From the NCBI GenBank assembly GCA_021776655.1, contig JAJFFK010000039.1:1-64000 (forward strand): DNA of 64,000 bases, in the 5' to 3' direction. Below, in pieces: positions 23,270 to 32,947 of the stretch; the stretch's first letter is position 1, and the number at the start of each line of letters is the position of its first letter. The translations under genes and the position numbers were made by a program. Origin of the DNA: Henriciella sp. Lineage in GTDB: Bacteria; Pseudomonadota; Alphaproteobacteria; Caulobacterales; Hyphomonadaceae. The notes below the pieces were generated by a model. That model ran no database searches and had not been told where the DNA came from. It was given only the letters and a program-made list of their open reading frames with translations.

Positions 23270-26200
23270 ATGAGATTGCGTTCGAACCTTCCCGTGGCGG
23301 CAATTGCTGCCTTGCTCGGCCCTCTTTGGGGGGCAGAGGCTCAAACTGTTGCGCCTGCCGCACCAGCAGAGGCCGCTGTGGATGGCGCTCTTTCACTCAC
23401 TGACAATGGCGTTGAGGATGTGTCTACTCCTGTTGTGAATACAGGCAATACCGCGATATCCGAAGCTATAGAGGCGGCGCCGGAGGCCGCTTTGTCGATT
23501 GAGCTTCTGGATATGATCATCGAGGATGAACTGACATCCGTGCGTACGCGCGAGCGCGCGGGCGGCGAGCGCGAGTATGACCTCGCTGATATCGCCAAAG
23601 CCCTGCGCAGCCAGATCGAAATTCAGGATACGATACTGGCCTATCACCGCTTTCAGGACGGTACATGGATGTCGATCAACATGGCCGATGGCAAAGTCCG
23701 GTCGAACAAGATTGTCCTCGGAAAACTGCCCGATTTCGAACCACGTGAGCAAGCTGACAGCTGGATCAGCCTGAATGCGGTTTCGGTAATGTCTGGAACG
23801 CATGTCTCTGAAGATGGCCAAGGCCGAACGGTTCTGACGCTGGATCAGCAGTTAAAGCCACAATTCGGGCTGGAACTGTGGGTCTCCGGGGCGCCGATTG
23901 ACTCATTTGGCAATGAAGCACGTACGATTGGCCCGGTTCTACTCGTGCCATTGGAGCCAATTGTTGAGGCGCTCGGCCATCAATTGACTGTATCGAACGG
24001 TTTTGTGACGGTCCGACGGACGCAGGACCAGGCGGAAATCCAACTCGAACTGGCCACCGGGCTCGTTTCGGTCAATGGCACGCCGCGCGGGATTACGCCG
24101 GATATGCAGTTTGCAGAGGGCGATACGCTGCTGCTGCCATTCTCTGCTGTAGAAACCCTGACCGGGACGCATATCAAGCTGGCTCCGGGCTCAAACCGGG
24201 TCGATGTTCGCCTCGACGACCGCCTCAACAGCACAGCTTTGCCAGGTGAAGCGATTTCTGATGAGGTCAGGAATACACCGTTCACAGCTGAGGCGTTGAG
24301 CTTTGAATTGAGTGACCGTGGTCCAATAAAGGCAGAGTTTACAAGCCATTGGGGCGGGTACAATAGTCGCGCGCGCATCGAAACGAATGGCGGATTGCAA
24401 GACCTGTCCAATAGCCAGCCGGCCTGGGCATCGGTTGATATTCAATCGCTGACCGGATGGGCCGCAACGCTTGGTGATTATAACGCAAATTATCGGGAAT
24501 TGGCTGGCGTTGGGCAAAACCGCCTGCGCGGGGCGTCGTGGCGGACCCAAAAGCCGAGCGGGACAATCATCGCAATCGCTGCAGGTGTTCCCCTCTCAGG
24601 CACAAAAATCGAGAGTGAACGCCTGGCAGTACCGCAATTTGGCGGCTTTGCAGGCGGTGCACGCCTGATCTCTGGTGATCAGAGCCAGGATATCGGGATC
24701 GCAGCGAGCATCAAAGAGGATGGCAAAACCGGCTTGGTGGTTGTCGGTGGGCAGAAGCGCTTTGATTTCCGCGATTCTGATACCGGTTTGCAGTCGGTCT
24801 ATATCGCTGCGGATGTTGGTGTCTTTACGGGCGAGGCCAGCGGCGCAGACATTCGTGCGCGGGCCAGTGCGAACTATGCTGTGTCGCCTCAATTGGGTGT
24901 AACGGCAACGACATCATATGACGGCGAGAAGTTTCTGTCCGGGGCAGGCCGAAGCGAATTTGCCAACGTGTTTGACCAGCGCGTTGGTGCGAGGACCGCC
25001 GTTTCGGGGTCTGCATATTGGCGCAGTGAGGAACCTTGGGGCGTGCTCAACCGTGTATCGGTGGGTACGCGGGCCGCATGGACCCATCAGGGCGGCGATA
25101 CCGATACGACAGCCACCACCCTTTCCGCCTCGCTAAATACCCAAATTGGCGAACGCGGTCCGACTGTTTCTGCAACCCTGGTCAATTCGAATGAAGACCA
25201 GGCAGGCCAGAATGTCAGTTCCACCAGCCTGCGTATTCGCACGTATCAGCGGTTCGATTGGGGGTCGGTCACGGCGTCTTACGTCAATTCGAAAGTTGCT
25301 GGGGCAGATGCAACCCAGCAGCTAGTCGCCTCCGTACAAGGGCAAGCCTGGCGTAAAGGCTTCAAGAATGGTGCAAATGTTACGCTCGCGCCGACCGCAA
25401 CGCTGAACTGGACGGGTGAGGACACGATTGTTCGTGCTGGCGCAAGCCTTGCGTTTGATGCTGGCCGGGCTTTGGGTGAGCGCTTGCGTCTTACGGGGCG
25501 CTTGTCGGCCTTGTCAGACTTTGACGCTGACGCAGCAGGCACACGTTATTATGCCAGTTTGCAGGCCCGATACCGGATTACGCGCAATATTGAACTGGCG
25601 GCGATCTATTCAGACGACTTTAGCGGCAATAATGACGTGTCGCTCGCGTTGCGTGGGGTTGTAAAATTCAATGAGCCCCGCCGTCATCGCATACCCGATA
25701 GTGGCAAAGGCATTCTGACGGGGCGGGTCTATCTGGATCGCAATCGCGATGGCGTGCGCCAGCCGGATGAGCCGGGCATTGGCGGCGTCAGAGTTGGCGT
25801 TCGTGGCACCGGACTGAGCCTGAATGCCAATCGCGACGGGCAGTTCACTATTCAGAATATCAAACAGGGTCTGTATACGGTTACTGTAAATAAACGCAGC
25901 CTGCCATTGGGATATATGGTGGCAGAAGACGCAGAGCCGCATGTCACAATAGGCGATGCACGGCGCACCGATGTTGACATTCCAATCATTCTGTCAGGGC
26001 AGGTGCGCGGCGCTATCTTTGTTGATGACAATGCCAATGGGTATACGGATGTTGGAGAAAAAAGACTTGAAGGTCAGTGGGTTAGACTGATATCTGCATC
26101 CGGCGATGAGCCTATGATCATTCAATCAGCCTCATTTGGTCAGTATGGTTTTGAAAACGTCAAGCCAGGCCAATACCGGCTTGAAGTCATGATCGCTGGT

Positions 26201-26332
26201 GTACCGATTGTGCACGAAATCGAGGTCAGTGATGAAGACCCATTCGTGGTTCATGCGGTTCCGGTGCCGCCCGACATCTTGGCAGGTGGAGGTGGCATAG
26301 ACTTGTCAGGCGAAATTATCGGTGATGCATAA
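23270..26332 (+). CDS. Large outer-membrane-type protein with amine-oxidase-stalk-like and SdrD B-like domains
   Basis: This 1020-residue protein begins with a signal peptide (residues 1-24, ending AEA). Residues about 215-315 resemble copper-amine-oxidase N-terminal/stalk repeats (LLVPLEPIVEALGHQL ... TVRRTQDQAEI, LLPFSAVETLTGTHI). A long central part, about 350-810, has alternating strands rich in Gly, Asn, Ser and aromatic residues (FDWGSVTASYVNSK, RYYASLQARYRITRNIELAA), as expected of a large beta-barrel. Two SdrD B/carboxypeptidase-regulatory-like Ig modules follow (GRVYLDRNRDGVRQPDEPGI, GAIFVDDNANGYTDVGEKRL), with Ca-binding-like DxNxDG loops. The order recalls chaperone-usher outer-membrane ushers, but no chaperone or pilin is adjacent. 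ATG 23270 is used rather than TTG 23258. A strong terminator follows at once. Confidence 0.75.
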   Translation: MRLRSNLPVAAIAALLGPLWGAEAQTVAPAAPAEAAVDGALSLTDNGVEDVSTPVVNTGNTAISEAIEAAPEAALSIELLDMIIEDELTSVRTRERAGGEREYDLADIAKALRSQIEIQDTILAYHRFQDGTWMSINMADGKVRSNKIVLGKLPDFEPREQADSWISLNAVSVMSGTHVSEDGQGRTVLTLDQQLKPQFGLELWVSGAPIDSFGNEARTIGPVLLVPLEPIVEALGHQLTVSNGFVTVRRTQDQAEIQLELATGLVSVNGTPRGITPDMQFAEGDTLLLPFSAVETLTGTHIKLAPGSNRVDVRLDDRLNSTALPGEAISDEVRNTPFTAEALSFELSDRGPIKAEFTSHWGGYNSRARIETNGGLQDLSNSQPAWASVDIQSLTGWAATLGDYNANYRELAGVGQNRLRGASWRTQKPSGTIIAIAAGVPLSGTKIESERLAVPQFGGFAGGARLISGDQSQDIGIAASIKEDGKTGLVVVGGQKRFDFRDSDTGLQSVYIAADVGVFTGEASGADIRARASANYAVSPQLGVTATTSYDGEKFLSGAGRSEFANVFDQRVGARTAVSGSAYWRSEEPWGVLNRVSVGTRAAWTHQGGDTDTTATTLSASLNTQIGERGPTVSATLVNSNEDQAGQNVSSTSLRIRTYQRFDWGSVTASYVNSKVAGADATQQLVASVQGQAWRKGFKNGANVTLAPTATLNWTGEDTIVRAGASLAFDAGRALGERLRLTGRLSALSDFDADAAGTRYYASLQARYRITRNIELAAIYSDDFSGNNDVSLALRGVVKFNEPRRHRIPDSGKGILTGRVYLDRNRDGVRQPDEPGIGGVRVGVRGTGLSLNANRDGQFTIQNIKQGLYTVTVNKRSLPLGYMVAEDAEPHVTIGDARRTDVDIPIILSGQVRGAIFVDDNANGYTDVGEKRLEGQWVRLISASGDEPMIIQSASFGQYGFENVKPGQYRLEVMIAGVPIVHEIEVSDEDPFVVHAVPVPPDILAGGGGIDLSGEIIGDA

Positions 26333-26360
26333 AAAAACCCCAGCGCAGGCTGGGGTTTTT
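26333..26360. terminator. Bidirectional rho-independent terminator
   Basis: AAAAACCCCAGC-GCAG-GCTGGGGTTTTT is a perfect stem with a 4-base loop and A/T runs on both sides. It lies between two convergent stop codons, so it can end both the 23270 gene and tig. Confidence 0.92.
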
Positions 26361-26381
26361 GTTTAGCGGGTGGGTTGCGGA

Positions 26382-27716
26382 CTATTCGTCATCATCCTTG
26401 AGCAGGTCTTCTTTGCTGACGGTATTTTCCTTGACCATCGCCGTTTCCAGAATGTGGTCAACAACCTTGTCTTCGTAGATCGGCGCGCGCAGCTGGGCCA
26501 TCGCATTGGCGCTCTTTTGGAAGAACTCAACGACTTCACGTTCCTGACCGGGGAAGTTGCGGGCTTCAGCGATCAGCGCTTGCTGAACTTCGGACTCGTC
26601 AATTTTAATCTCGGCGACCCGGCCAATCTCAGCCAGGACAAGACCAAGACGAACCCGCCGCTCGGCGATGGTGCGGTATTCGGCTTTCAGCTCGTCGTCG
26701 GACTTGCCTTTATCCTCCTCGGCGGCGCGGCCAGCATCCATTTCAGCGGTCAGTTGCTGCCAGATCTGATCGAACTCGGCTTCGACCATTTTTGGTGGCA
26801 GATCGAAATCATGCTTGTCGTCGAGCGTATCAAGCAAGTTACGCTTGGCTTTGGCACGTGAAGCGGTTGAAAACTCGGTCTGAATTTGCTCGGTGACAAC
26901 TTCTTTCAGCTTGTCCAGCGACTCAAGCCCGAGGCCTTTGGCGAAATCCTCGTCCACGTCTGGCGTCTTCGGGGCGCGAACTTCGTGGACCTTGACCTCG
27001 AAAATGGCCTCTTTGCCAGCCAGGTGTTCTGCCTGATAACCTTCAGGGAAAATCACTTTGACTTCAACCTCATCACCGGTCTTGGCACCAATAAGCTGTT
27101 CTTCGAAGCCTGGAATGAAACTGTCAGATCCAAGAACCAGAGTGTGGCCTTCGGCGCTACCGCCCTCAAATGGTTCACCCTCAAGCTTGCCAAGGAAGTC
27201 CATAACGACGGCATCGTCTTTACGCGCCTTTGCGGTTTTTCCGCGCTTGTCGTATTTTTGGTTTGCTTCGGCGATCTGGCCCAAGCGCTCGCCGATTTCA
27301 TCGTCGGTGATCTCGGCAACAGGCCTTTTGATCGTCAGCTTCTTGATGTCGGCAGGTTCAAAGTCGGGCATGATGTCGACATGCATGTGATAGGACAGAT
27401 CTGCGTTACCAGAGAGCACCTCTTCCATGTCGCTTTCCATGTGCATTTCCGGTTGCCCAGCAGGGCGCACGTCTGAGTCTTCGATTGCCTTGGCGCTGGT
27501 TTCCTGAACCATCGCCTCGACGACTTCGCCCATGATTGATTTGCCATACATTTTGCGCACATGCGTGGTGGGTACTTTACCAGGCCGGAACCCTTTCAGG
27601 TTCATTTGCGGCCGCATCTCTTCGATCCGATCAGTCAGGCGTTTCTGCAAATCTGCAGCAGGTACGCTGACTTTGTACATCCGGCTGAGGCCTTCGGAAG
27701 TTTCGACACATTCCAT
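26382..27716 (-). CDS. tig: Trigger factor (ribosome-associated peptidyl-prolyl isomerase)
   Basis: This 444-residue chaperone binds nascent chains at the ribosome exit tunnel. The N-terminal ribosome-binding domain has the signature GFRPGKVP near residue 45. The FKBP-type isomerase domain is at about 155-245 (VVMDFLGKLEGEPFEGG, PGFEEQLIGAKTGDE). The alpha-helical C-terminal arm ends in an acidic tail (KDDDE). ATG 27716 (MECVETSEGLSR) is preferred over ATG 27725 because AAGGA lies 8 bases before it and family members begin close to this point. The usual downstream clpP-clpX partners are absent; the gene ends at a terminator. Confidence 0.96.
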   Translation of the reverse strand: MECVETSEGLSRMYKVSVPAADLQKRLTDRIEEMRPQMNLKGFRPGKVPTTHVRKMYGKSIMGEVVEAMVQETSAKAIEDSDVRPAGQPEMHMESDMEEVLSGNADLSYHMHVDIMPDFEPADIKKLTIKRPVAEITDDEIGERLGQIAEANQKYDKRGKTAKARKDDAVVMDFLGKLEGEPFEGGSAEGHTLVLGSDSFIPGFEEQLIGAKTGDEVEVKVIFPEGYQAEHLAGKEAIFEVKVHEVRAPKTPDVDEDFAKGLGLESLDKLKEVVTEQIQTEFSTASRAKAKRNLLDTLDDKHDFDLPPKMVEAEFDQIWQQLTAEMDAGRAAEEDKGKSDDELKAEYRTIAERRVRLGLVLAEIGRVAEIKIDESEVQQALIAEARNFPGQEREVVEFFQKSANAMAQLRAPIYEDKVVDHILETAMVKENTVSKEDLLKDDDE

Positions 27717-27921
27717 TTGGAGCATTCCTTCGTTCGGGCCAGGACCCGTGTTTGTCGACAAGCAAACGCCATTTCAGGCGAACTGTGATCTCTGAAACGG
27801 CGGTCTATAGGGCAGGTAAAGCGCCCTGTCCACGTGTTGTCACTGTGCTTTTACAGGGATTATGAAAGTAGGGGGTTGAGGGCGCGTGATTGGCCCGCTA
27901 AACGGCCTCTTCGAACTGCGT

Positions 27922-28006
27922 GCGGATATGACGGAATTGGTAGACGTGCCAGATTTAGGTTCTGGTGTCGCAAGGCGTGTGGGTTCGAGTCCCTCTATCC
28001 GCACCA
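27922..28006 (+). tRNA. tRNA-Leu (anticodon UAG)
   Basis: The acceptor stem GCGGATA pairs with TATCCGC. The anticodon arm is CCAGA-TTTAGGT-TCTGG, giving anticodon TAG. A class II long variable arm (TGTCGCAAGGCGT region) and the TPsiC arm GGGTTCGAGTCCC are present. The 3' CCA is encoded (28004-28006). The total is 85 nt. Confidence 0.97.
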
Positions 28007-28126
28007 TTTAGTTCTCGAAGAGATTTCAACCGCTTGTGCGGCGATGGCTGAGTGTGCCCGTTTTCATTGCGTGTTGGCCTGCATTTTGCTAGGTTAAGAT
28101 ATTGTTGAGCAATATGGTGCGGCACG

Positions 28127-29983
28127 ATGAGCCAGATGAATAAATCAGGTGGTGTAAACGAGACTTTCAAGCAAGATCCTGTGCTCGACTACAGGGTATG
28201 GTCGAATGAGACTGAAGCTGACGAAAAGACACCCTTGCGACCGCTACAGATGCGGCAGATCAATGAGGAAGAAGCGGTATTATCCAGCGAGTCGATGCTC
28301 GCAACGATTGGGTTCTTATTGGCGCTCGTTCTGGTCGGGTTTATTGGTGGATATTCATTGCGTGGGAACGCGTATGCGGCAGTAAATACGAGCGCGACAT
28401 CTGTGATGCCTCTAACCGATCTGACGCCGCCAGTAGGCCTGGATGATGATAGTAATCGTAGCAAGCTGATTGCCGTGCTTGGGTCGAATGCTCCAGATGA
28501 GCTTCTGGCGTTCAATACTGCGAATGATGGTAATATGACAGCCTTGGTTCGGTTGCATGACACCAGTGAAGCAAGCGCCGACAGCGTGAGCCTGCTGACG
28601 ATCGATGAGAATGGCAGTGTACACGAGCTAACCCGATTTGATGCACTCGAAATGCGCGCAAGCGATGTAACATCGTTAAGTGACGGTCGGTTGGTGACAG
28701 CCACATTGCGGGCGGGGGTGGTCAATATTGAAAGCCTCGATCGTGAAGGAGGCAATCGCTGGGGCCATGGCTATGACGTACCTGCAGAACACCTTGCCGA
28801 GGTTAAGGTTGTTGCATTCCCCGCCGGGACAGCCACGGTTGGACCTTCCAAGCAGCTGGATCAGGTCCGCCTGACTTTTCTGGGTCTGGATGGTGAACTT
28901 ATCTGGCAGCGCTCATTCGTGACGAATTCCGATGCCCCTGATTTTTGGTTAAAGACGGGTGCCAATGGCAGTGTATTACTGGCGGTTCGCAGCCCGGATA
29001 CTTCAACCACTGCCAGTCACATATTGATGCGGATTGATGGTCAGGGCCGCGAGATCTGGAGTGTTCCGGTTGATATTAGCACAGGCGGCGCATTGTCTGG
29101 CCTGGTCGCGACCAGCGAAGGCGGCGCTTACTTGCTGACTACTGGGCCAGTCTCGTCACTGACACGGTATGACGCAAAAGGCGCACCGGCTTGGGATGTT
29201 CTGATGCCACAGGCACAGCACTTTAGCGATATTCACCTGCTGGCAACCGCGCAGGACGAAGCCGTGATCGCAACATCATATGCGCTGGGGAATGAGCGGC
29301 TTGATATATGGATTGAGCAGCGCAACCAATATGGCCAGCAAATAGGGGAGATCAATTTCAGTTTGCCGGGTTTGAGCTCAATCGGCGCTGTATCTGAAGC
29401 ATCTCCGGGCCGTTATCTGCTGGCCGGTAGCATCATGCCTGAGCAATTCGAAGACAGCGACGTTTTCATCAAATCATTTGAATTCGAGCCAGTGTTGCGG
29501 CCAGCTGAGCGTGTTGTCGTTTCATTGGTTCCGGAACCTGCATATGAGCGTTTAGCCCGTGTCGAAGAAGAGGTGCTGAGCCGCACACCTGAGATCGAAT
29601 TGGCTGAAACGGACACTTCCGGTTCGTTCACAGAGGCAGTTGAAGTTACCGAGACGACGCGGAACACACCAGTGGTTCTTGCTGTGGTTGAGCCTGCTCC
29701 GGCACTGAGTGATACAGCCGATGTCACCGCTATTAGCAGCTTCATTGCGAATGACGGAACAGTGACGAATGTTTCAATCGAAGGCGAACAAGTGCTGACT
29801 GTGCAATGCCGGTTTTCTTGCCTGGAGGCTGGAAACTCCACCACAGCCTTCCCGATGTGGCGGGCGATAACGGCATTAAAGGGTGATTTCAGTTTAGGGC
29901 TAAGTGCGCAGCACGAGCTAACTTGCCAGGCGGCGGGTGGGCGTATGAACCCTGTTTCCAAACCAGATTGCGGTGGCTTCTAA
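28127..29983 (+). CDS. Single-pass membrane protein with propeller-like ectodomain, unknown function
   Basis: This 618-residue protein has about 55 cytoplasmic residues, one membrane helix (about 58-76, ATIGFLLALVLVGFIGGY), and a large exported part. From about 110 to 450 it shows repeating blade-like units (LDGELIWQRSF, IDGQGREIWSVPVD, YDAKGAPAWDVLM), like PQQ-type or WD-like beta-propellers. An acidic, low-complexity stretch follows. The last 65 residues contain four cysteines (QCRFSCLEAG, LTCQAAGG, KPDCGGF) that could form disulfides. I do not recognise the family. A terminator lies 46 bp after its stop. Confidence 0.72.
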   Translation: MSQMNKSGGVNETFKQDPVLDYRVWSNETEADEKTPLRPLQMRQINEEEAVLSSESMLATIGFLLALVLVGFIGGYSLRGNAYAAVNTSATSVMPLTDLTPPVGLDDDSNRSKLIAVLGSNAPDELLAFNTANDGNMTALVRLHDTSEASADSVSLLTIDENGSVHELTRFDALEMRASDVTSLSDGRLVTATLRAGVVNIESLDREGGNRWGHGYDVPAEHLAEVKVVAFPAGTATVGPSKQLDQVRLTFLGLDGELIWQRSFVTNSDAPDFWLKTGANGSVLLAVRSPDTSTTASHILMRIDGQGREIWSVPVDISTGGALSGLVATSEGGAYLLTTGPVSSLTRYDAKGAPAWDVLMPQAQHFSDIHLLATAQDEAVIATSYALGNERLDIWIEQRNQYGQQIGEINFSLPGLSSIGAVSEASPGRYLLAGSIMPEQFEDSDVFIKSFEFEPVLRPAERVVVSLVPEPAYERLARVEEEVLSRTPEIELAETDTSGSFTEAVEVTETTRNTPVVLAVVEPAPALSDTADVTAISSFIANDGTVTNVSIEGEQVLTVQCRFSCLEAGNSTTAFPMWRAITALKGDFSLGLSAQHELTCQAAGGRMNPVSKPDCGGF

Positions 29984-30028
29984 GGCCAGGGTGCGGGACT
30001 TACCCGCCTGAGATTGGTTGAATAAATA

Positions 30029-30060
30029 AGAGCGCAACCTCAACAGGTGCGCTCTTTTTT
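30029..30060 (+). terminator. Rho-independent terminator
   Basis: AGAGCGC and GCGCTCT form the stem, with an inner ACCT/AGGT extension around CAAC, and TTTTTT follows. It ends the 28127 gene. It lies just before the convergent mmsA stop and may also serve that gene weakly. Confidence 0.88.
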
Positions 30061-30081
30061 GTTGCTTGGACTTCGGCAGGC

Positions 30082-31593
30082 CTAGCCCATGGTCGGAATG
30101 ATGAAGGCCTGGTCGCCAATGTCGCCACCACCTTCCGCAGGAGAGGGCCAGCGCTGGGTGATGGTCTTGATCTTGGTCCAGAATTTCACGCCTTCCGGGC
30201 CGTGCTGATTGGTGTCGCCAAAGGCTGAGCGTTTCCAACCGCCAAACGTGTGATAGCTGACCGGGACCGGGATCGGCACATTGATGCCGACCATGCCGAC
30301 ATTCACTTGCGCCGCAAATTCGCGCGCCACGCGGCCATTGCTGGTAAAGATCGCTGTGCCGTTGCCGTATTGGTGGTTGGAAGGAAGACGAACCGCCTCC
30401 TCAAGCGTTTCAGCGCGGATGACTTGCAGAACGGGTCCAAAGATTTCTTCTTCATACGATCTCATACCCGGTTTGACGTGATCGAACAAAGACGGGCCGA
30501 TAAAATAGCCATTCTCGTGGCCTTGCAGCGTGTGGCCGCGTCCATCGAGCTTCAGTTCAGCGCCTTCATCGACGCCCATTTGGATGTAGTTTTCGACCTT
30601 GGCCTTGTGCGCGGCGGACACAACCGGGCCGTAATGCGCGTCCGCGTCAGTTGAGGTGCCGATCTTGAGGGCGCGGGCGGCGTCGAGCATGCGTTCGACA
30701 AACTCGTCGCCGGTTTTCTGACCGACCGTGACAGCCACGGGCAGCGCCATGCAGCGCTCGCCAGCTGAGCCATAGGCCGCGCCGACAATGTCTTTGACCG
30801 CCTGTTCCATATTGCAATCGGGCATGATAATGCCGTGATTTTTCGCCCCGCCCATCGCTTGAACGCGTTTGCCGTGAGCGGTGCCGGTGGCGTAGACATA
30901 TTGCGCGATATCGGACGAGCCAACGAAGCTCAGCGCTCTGACAGCTGGATGGGTGAGCAGGGCGTCGACTGAGATTTTGTCGCCATTGATCAGGTTGAGA
31001 ACGCCCTCTGGCGCGCCCGCTTCATGGAGCAGCTCAACCAAACGCAGCGGTACCGATGGGTCTTTCTCGCTTGGCTTCAGGATGAATGTATTGCCGCAAG
31101 CGATAGCAACCGAAAACATCCAGCACGGGATCATGGCCGGGAAGTTGAACGGGGTGATGCCCGCTACGACGCCGAGCGGTTGGCGCATTGAATAGACATC
31201 AATGCCGGGGCCTGCGCCCTCGGTATATTCGCCCTTTTGCAGGTGCGGGATGCCGCAAGCGAACTCAACCACGTCAATACCGCGCTGAACGTCACCTTTA
31301 CTGTCAGCGACGACTTTGCCGTGCTCAAGAGAGAGGAGTTCGGCCAACTCGTCGATATGGTCTTCAAGCAGGCGCTTGAAATTGAACAGGACGCGGGCAC
31401 GGCGCTGCGGGTTGGTTGCCGACCAGGCCGGGAAAGCAGCTTGCGCACTGGCGACAGCGTCGGCGACTTCGGCTTCGGTCGCGAGTTGTACGCGCGCTTG
31501 AACCTCGCCTGTATTGGGGTTGTAGATGTCGCTGAAGAGGCCGGACGTGCCGGTGACTTGGTTGCCGCCGATGAAGTGTGGGATCTCGCGCAT
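30082..31593 (-). CDS. mmsA: CoA-acylating methylmalonate-semialdehyde dehydrogenase
   Basis: This 503-residue aldehyde dehydrogenase converts (methyl)malonate semialdehyde with CoA and NAD to propionyl- or acetyl-CoA in valine and pyrimidine catabolism. The catalytic Cys is in GSAGERCMAL near residue 285. The NAD site has TPFNFPAMIPCW and FVGSSDIAQYVY. The MmsA-type ending GINVPIPVPVSYHTFGGWK is present. The Glu of many ALDHs is replaced, as is normal in this CoA-dependent group (AMGGAKNH). AGGAGG lies 7 bases before ATG 31593. It follows the decarboxylase gene by 79 bp in the same direction. Confidence 0.95.
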   Translation of the reverse strand: MREIPHFIGGNQVTGTSGLFSDIYNPNTGEVQARVQLATEAEVADAVASAQAAFPAWSATNPQRRARVLFNFKRLLEDHIDELAELLSLEHGKVVADSKGDVQRGIDVVEFACGIPHLQKGEYTEGAGPGIDVYSMRQPLGVVAGITPFNFPAMIPCWMFSVAIACGNTFILKPSEKDPSVPLRLVELLHEAGAPEGVLNLINGDKISVDALLTHPAVRALSFVGSSDIAQYVYATGTAHGKRVQAMGGAKNHGIIMPDCNMEQAVKDIVGAAYGSAGERCMALPVAVTVGQKTGDEFVERMLDAARALKIGTSTDADAHYGPVVSAAHKAKVENYIQMGVDEGAELKLDGRGHTLQGHENGYFIGPSLFDHVKPGMRSYEEEIFGPVLQVIRAETLEEAVRLPSNHQYGNGTAIFTSNGRVAREFAAQVNVGMVGINVPIPVPVSYHTFGGWKRSAFGDTNQHGPEGVKFWTKIKTITQRWPSPAEGGGDIGDQAFIIPTMG

Positions 31594-31672
31594 CGCGCTG
31601 CCTCCTGAAATGGATTTCCGAGTTTGATCTCAGATCGCGCATTCAGGCAGGCGGCGCAAGCTTTGTTTGGAG

Positions 31673-32866
31673 CTAACCGAGTATGGCGACCGTGGCATCA
31701 GACTGGAAGCCATTGAAGTCGGTGGCAAGGGCTTGGCCATAGGCACCGAGATGGCAAATCTCGATCCAGTCACCTTCCTGGATGTCGGCAGGCAGAGCAA
31801 ACGGCCCTTCCATCATGTCGAGGCTGTCGCAGGTTGGCCCGAAGAAGCGGAACTCTTCTAATGTATCGGAACGTTCCTCTGCCGTGTGCAGCTTGGTTGG
31901 ATATTTCCAGCTACACTGAGCGGCATCGAACAGTGAGCCATAGCTGCCATCGTTGAGGTACAGGGCTTTGCCCTTGCGCAATTCAACGCGTGCGAGAGTG
32001 GAGCCGCCTTGGGCGCAGAGGGCGCGGCCCGGTTCGCCATAAATTGTGATATCTTTGAAGCCGTTGGCGGTCAGCGCGGTTTGGATTGTCTCGAAATAAT
32101 CTGCCATAGGCGGCGGCGTCATACCGGGATAGGCGACCGGGAAACCACCGCCGCAGTCGAGGCTGTCAATCGTGATGTCCGCTTCGTTGAGGAGGTCACG
32201 CACATAAGCGATTGTGCGCTCATAGTCGGCCGTATCCATGCACTGGCTACCGACATGGAAGCTCAGGCCGAGATGCGCCGTGTGTGGTCGTGCAAGCCGT
32301 AGCAAGGCAATGGCTTGTCTGCGTGTTGCGCCGAATTTTCCTTCGAGTGGCATTGCGGCGGCTCCGCTAGAGATAGCGAGGCGTAAATGAAGTTTCAGGT
32401 TGCCGGCGTGATCTGTCTCAGTGAGGATTTTAGTCAGCTCTGCTTCGCAGTCGAATGCCATGTCACGTACGCCCACACGGTAGGCGTGGCGGATGGTCTG
32501 CCGCGATTTGACCGGGTGCATCAGGAATAGCTGCGCGTCCTTGGCGATCGACTGGACCAGATCAATCTCGCGGATGGAAGCGACATCAAAATTGCGAATA
32601 CCAGAGGCCCAGAGTATTTTTAGGACAGCCGGGTGCGGGTTGGCTTTGACGGCGTAAACGACTTGACCAGGGAAGCCGGTCAGGAAGGTTTCTGCCGCCG
32701 CTGCGATAACTTGCGGGTAGAGCAGGTGGATCGCGTCGTCACCTTGATAGGTGGCAATCACCTGTTCAACCGTGTTGAACGCGGGCAGACCGGAGGGGCG
32801 GTCAAAATCTGGAAGCAAGGCAGGTTGCGCGAGGCGCGAAGCATTTGAAGAAAACATGGCATTCAA
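31673..32866 (-). CDS. Ornithine/lysine decarboxylase-family (fold type III, PLP) enzyme
   Basis: This 397-residue protein belongs to the alanine-racemase-fold decarboxylases that make putrescine or cadaverine. The PLP lysine is in VYAVKANPHPAVL near residue 73. HVGSQCMD, the phosphate-binding GGGFPV, EPGRALCAQ and the catalytic Cys in FFGPTCDSLD near 347 all match eukaryote-type ODC and its bacterial relatives. Whether ornithine or lysine is preferred cannot be told. The start is uncertain: ATG 32866 or 32857, neither with a good ribosome-binding site. A short ORF and a hairpin lie directly upstream. Confidence 0.9.
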   Translation of the reverse strand: MNAMFSSNASRLAQPALLPDFDRPSGLPAFNTVEQVIATYQGDDAIHLLYPQVIAAAAETFLTGFPGQVVYAVKANPHPAVLKILWASGIRNFDVASIREIDLVQSIAKDAQLFLMHPVKSRQTIRHAYRVGVRDMAFDCEAELTKILTETDHAGNLKLHLRLAISSGAAAMPLEGKFGATRRQAIALLRLARPHTAHLGLSFHVGSQCMDTADYERTIAYVRDLLNEADITIDSLDCGGGFPVAYPGMTPPPMADYFETIQTALTANGFKDITIYGEPGRALCAQGGSTLARVELRKGKALYLNDGSYGSLFDAAQCSWKYPTKLHTAEERSDTLEEFRFFGPTCDSLDMMEGPFALPADIQEGDWIEICHLGAYGQALATDFNGFQSDATVAILG

Positions 32867-32895
32867 GGTCCGGGAATGGGCGGGCGGGGCCGCTC

Positions 32896-32927
32896 AAAAA
32901 CGTTCAGACGCGCCTGTCAGGCGTCTG
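32896..32927 (-). terminator. Hairpin with T-run before the decarboxylase gene; possible attenuator
   Basis: On the minus strand CAGACGC pairs with GCGTCTG around a 9-base loop, followed by AACG and five T. It lies between a 48-residue ORF and the decarboxylase start. The T-run is separated from the stem by four bases, so as an intrinsic terminator it is only moderate. Confidence 0.45.
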
Positions 32928-32947
32928 GCTCAGGTCGGGTCGACGGG

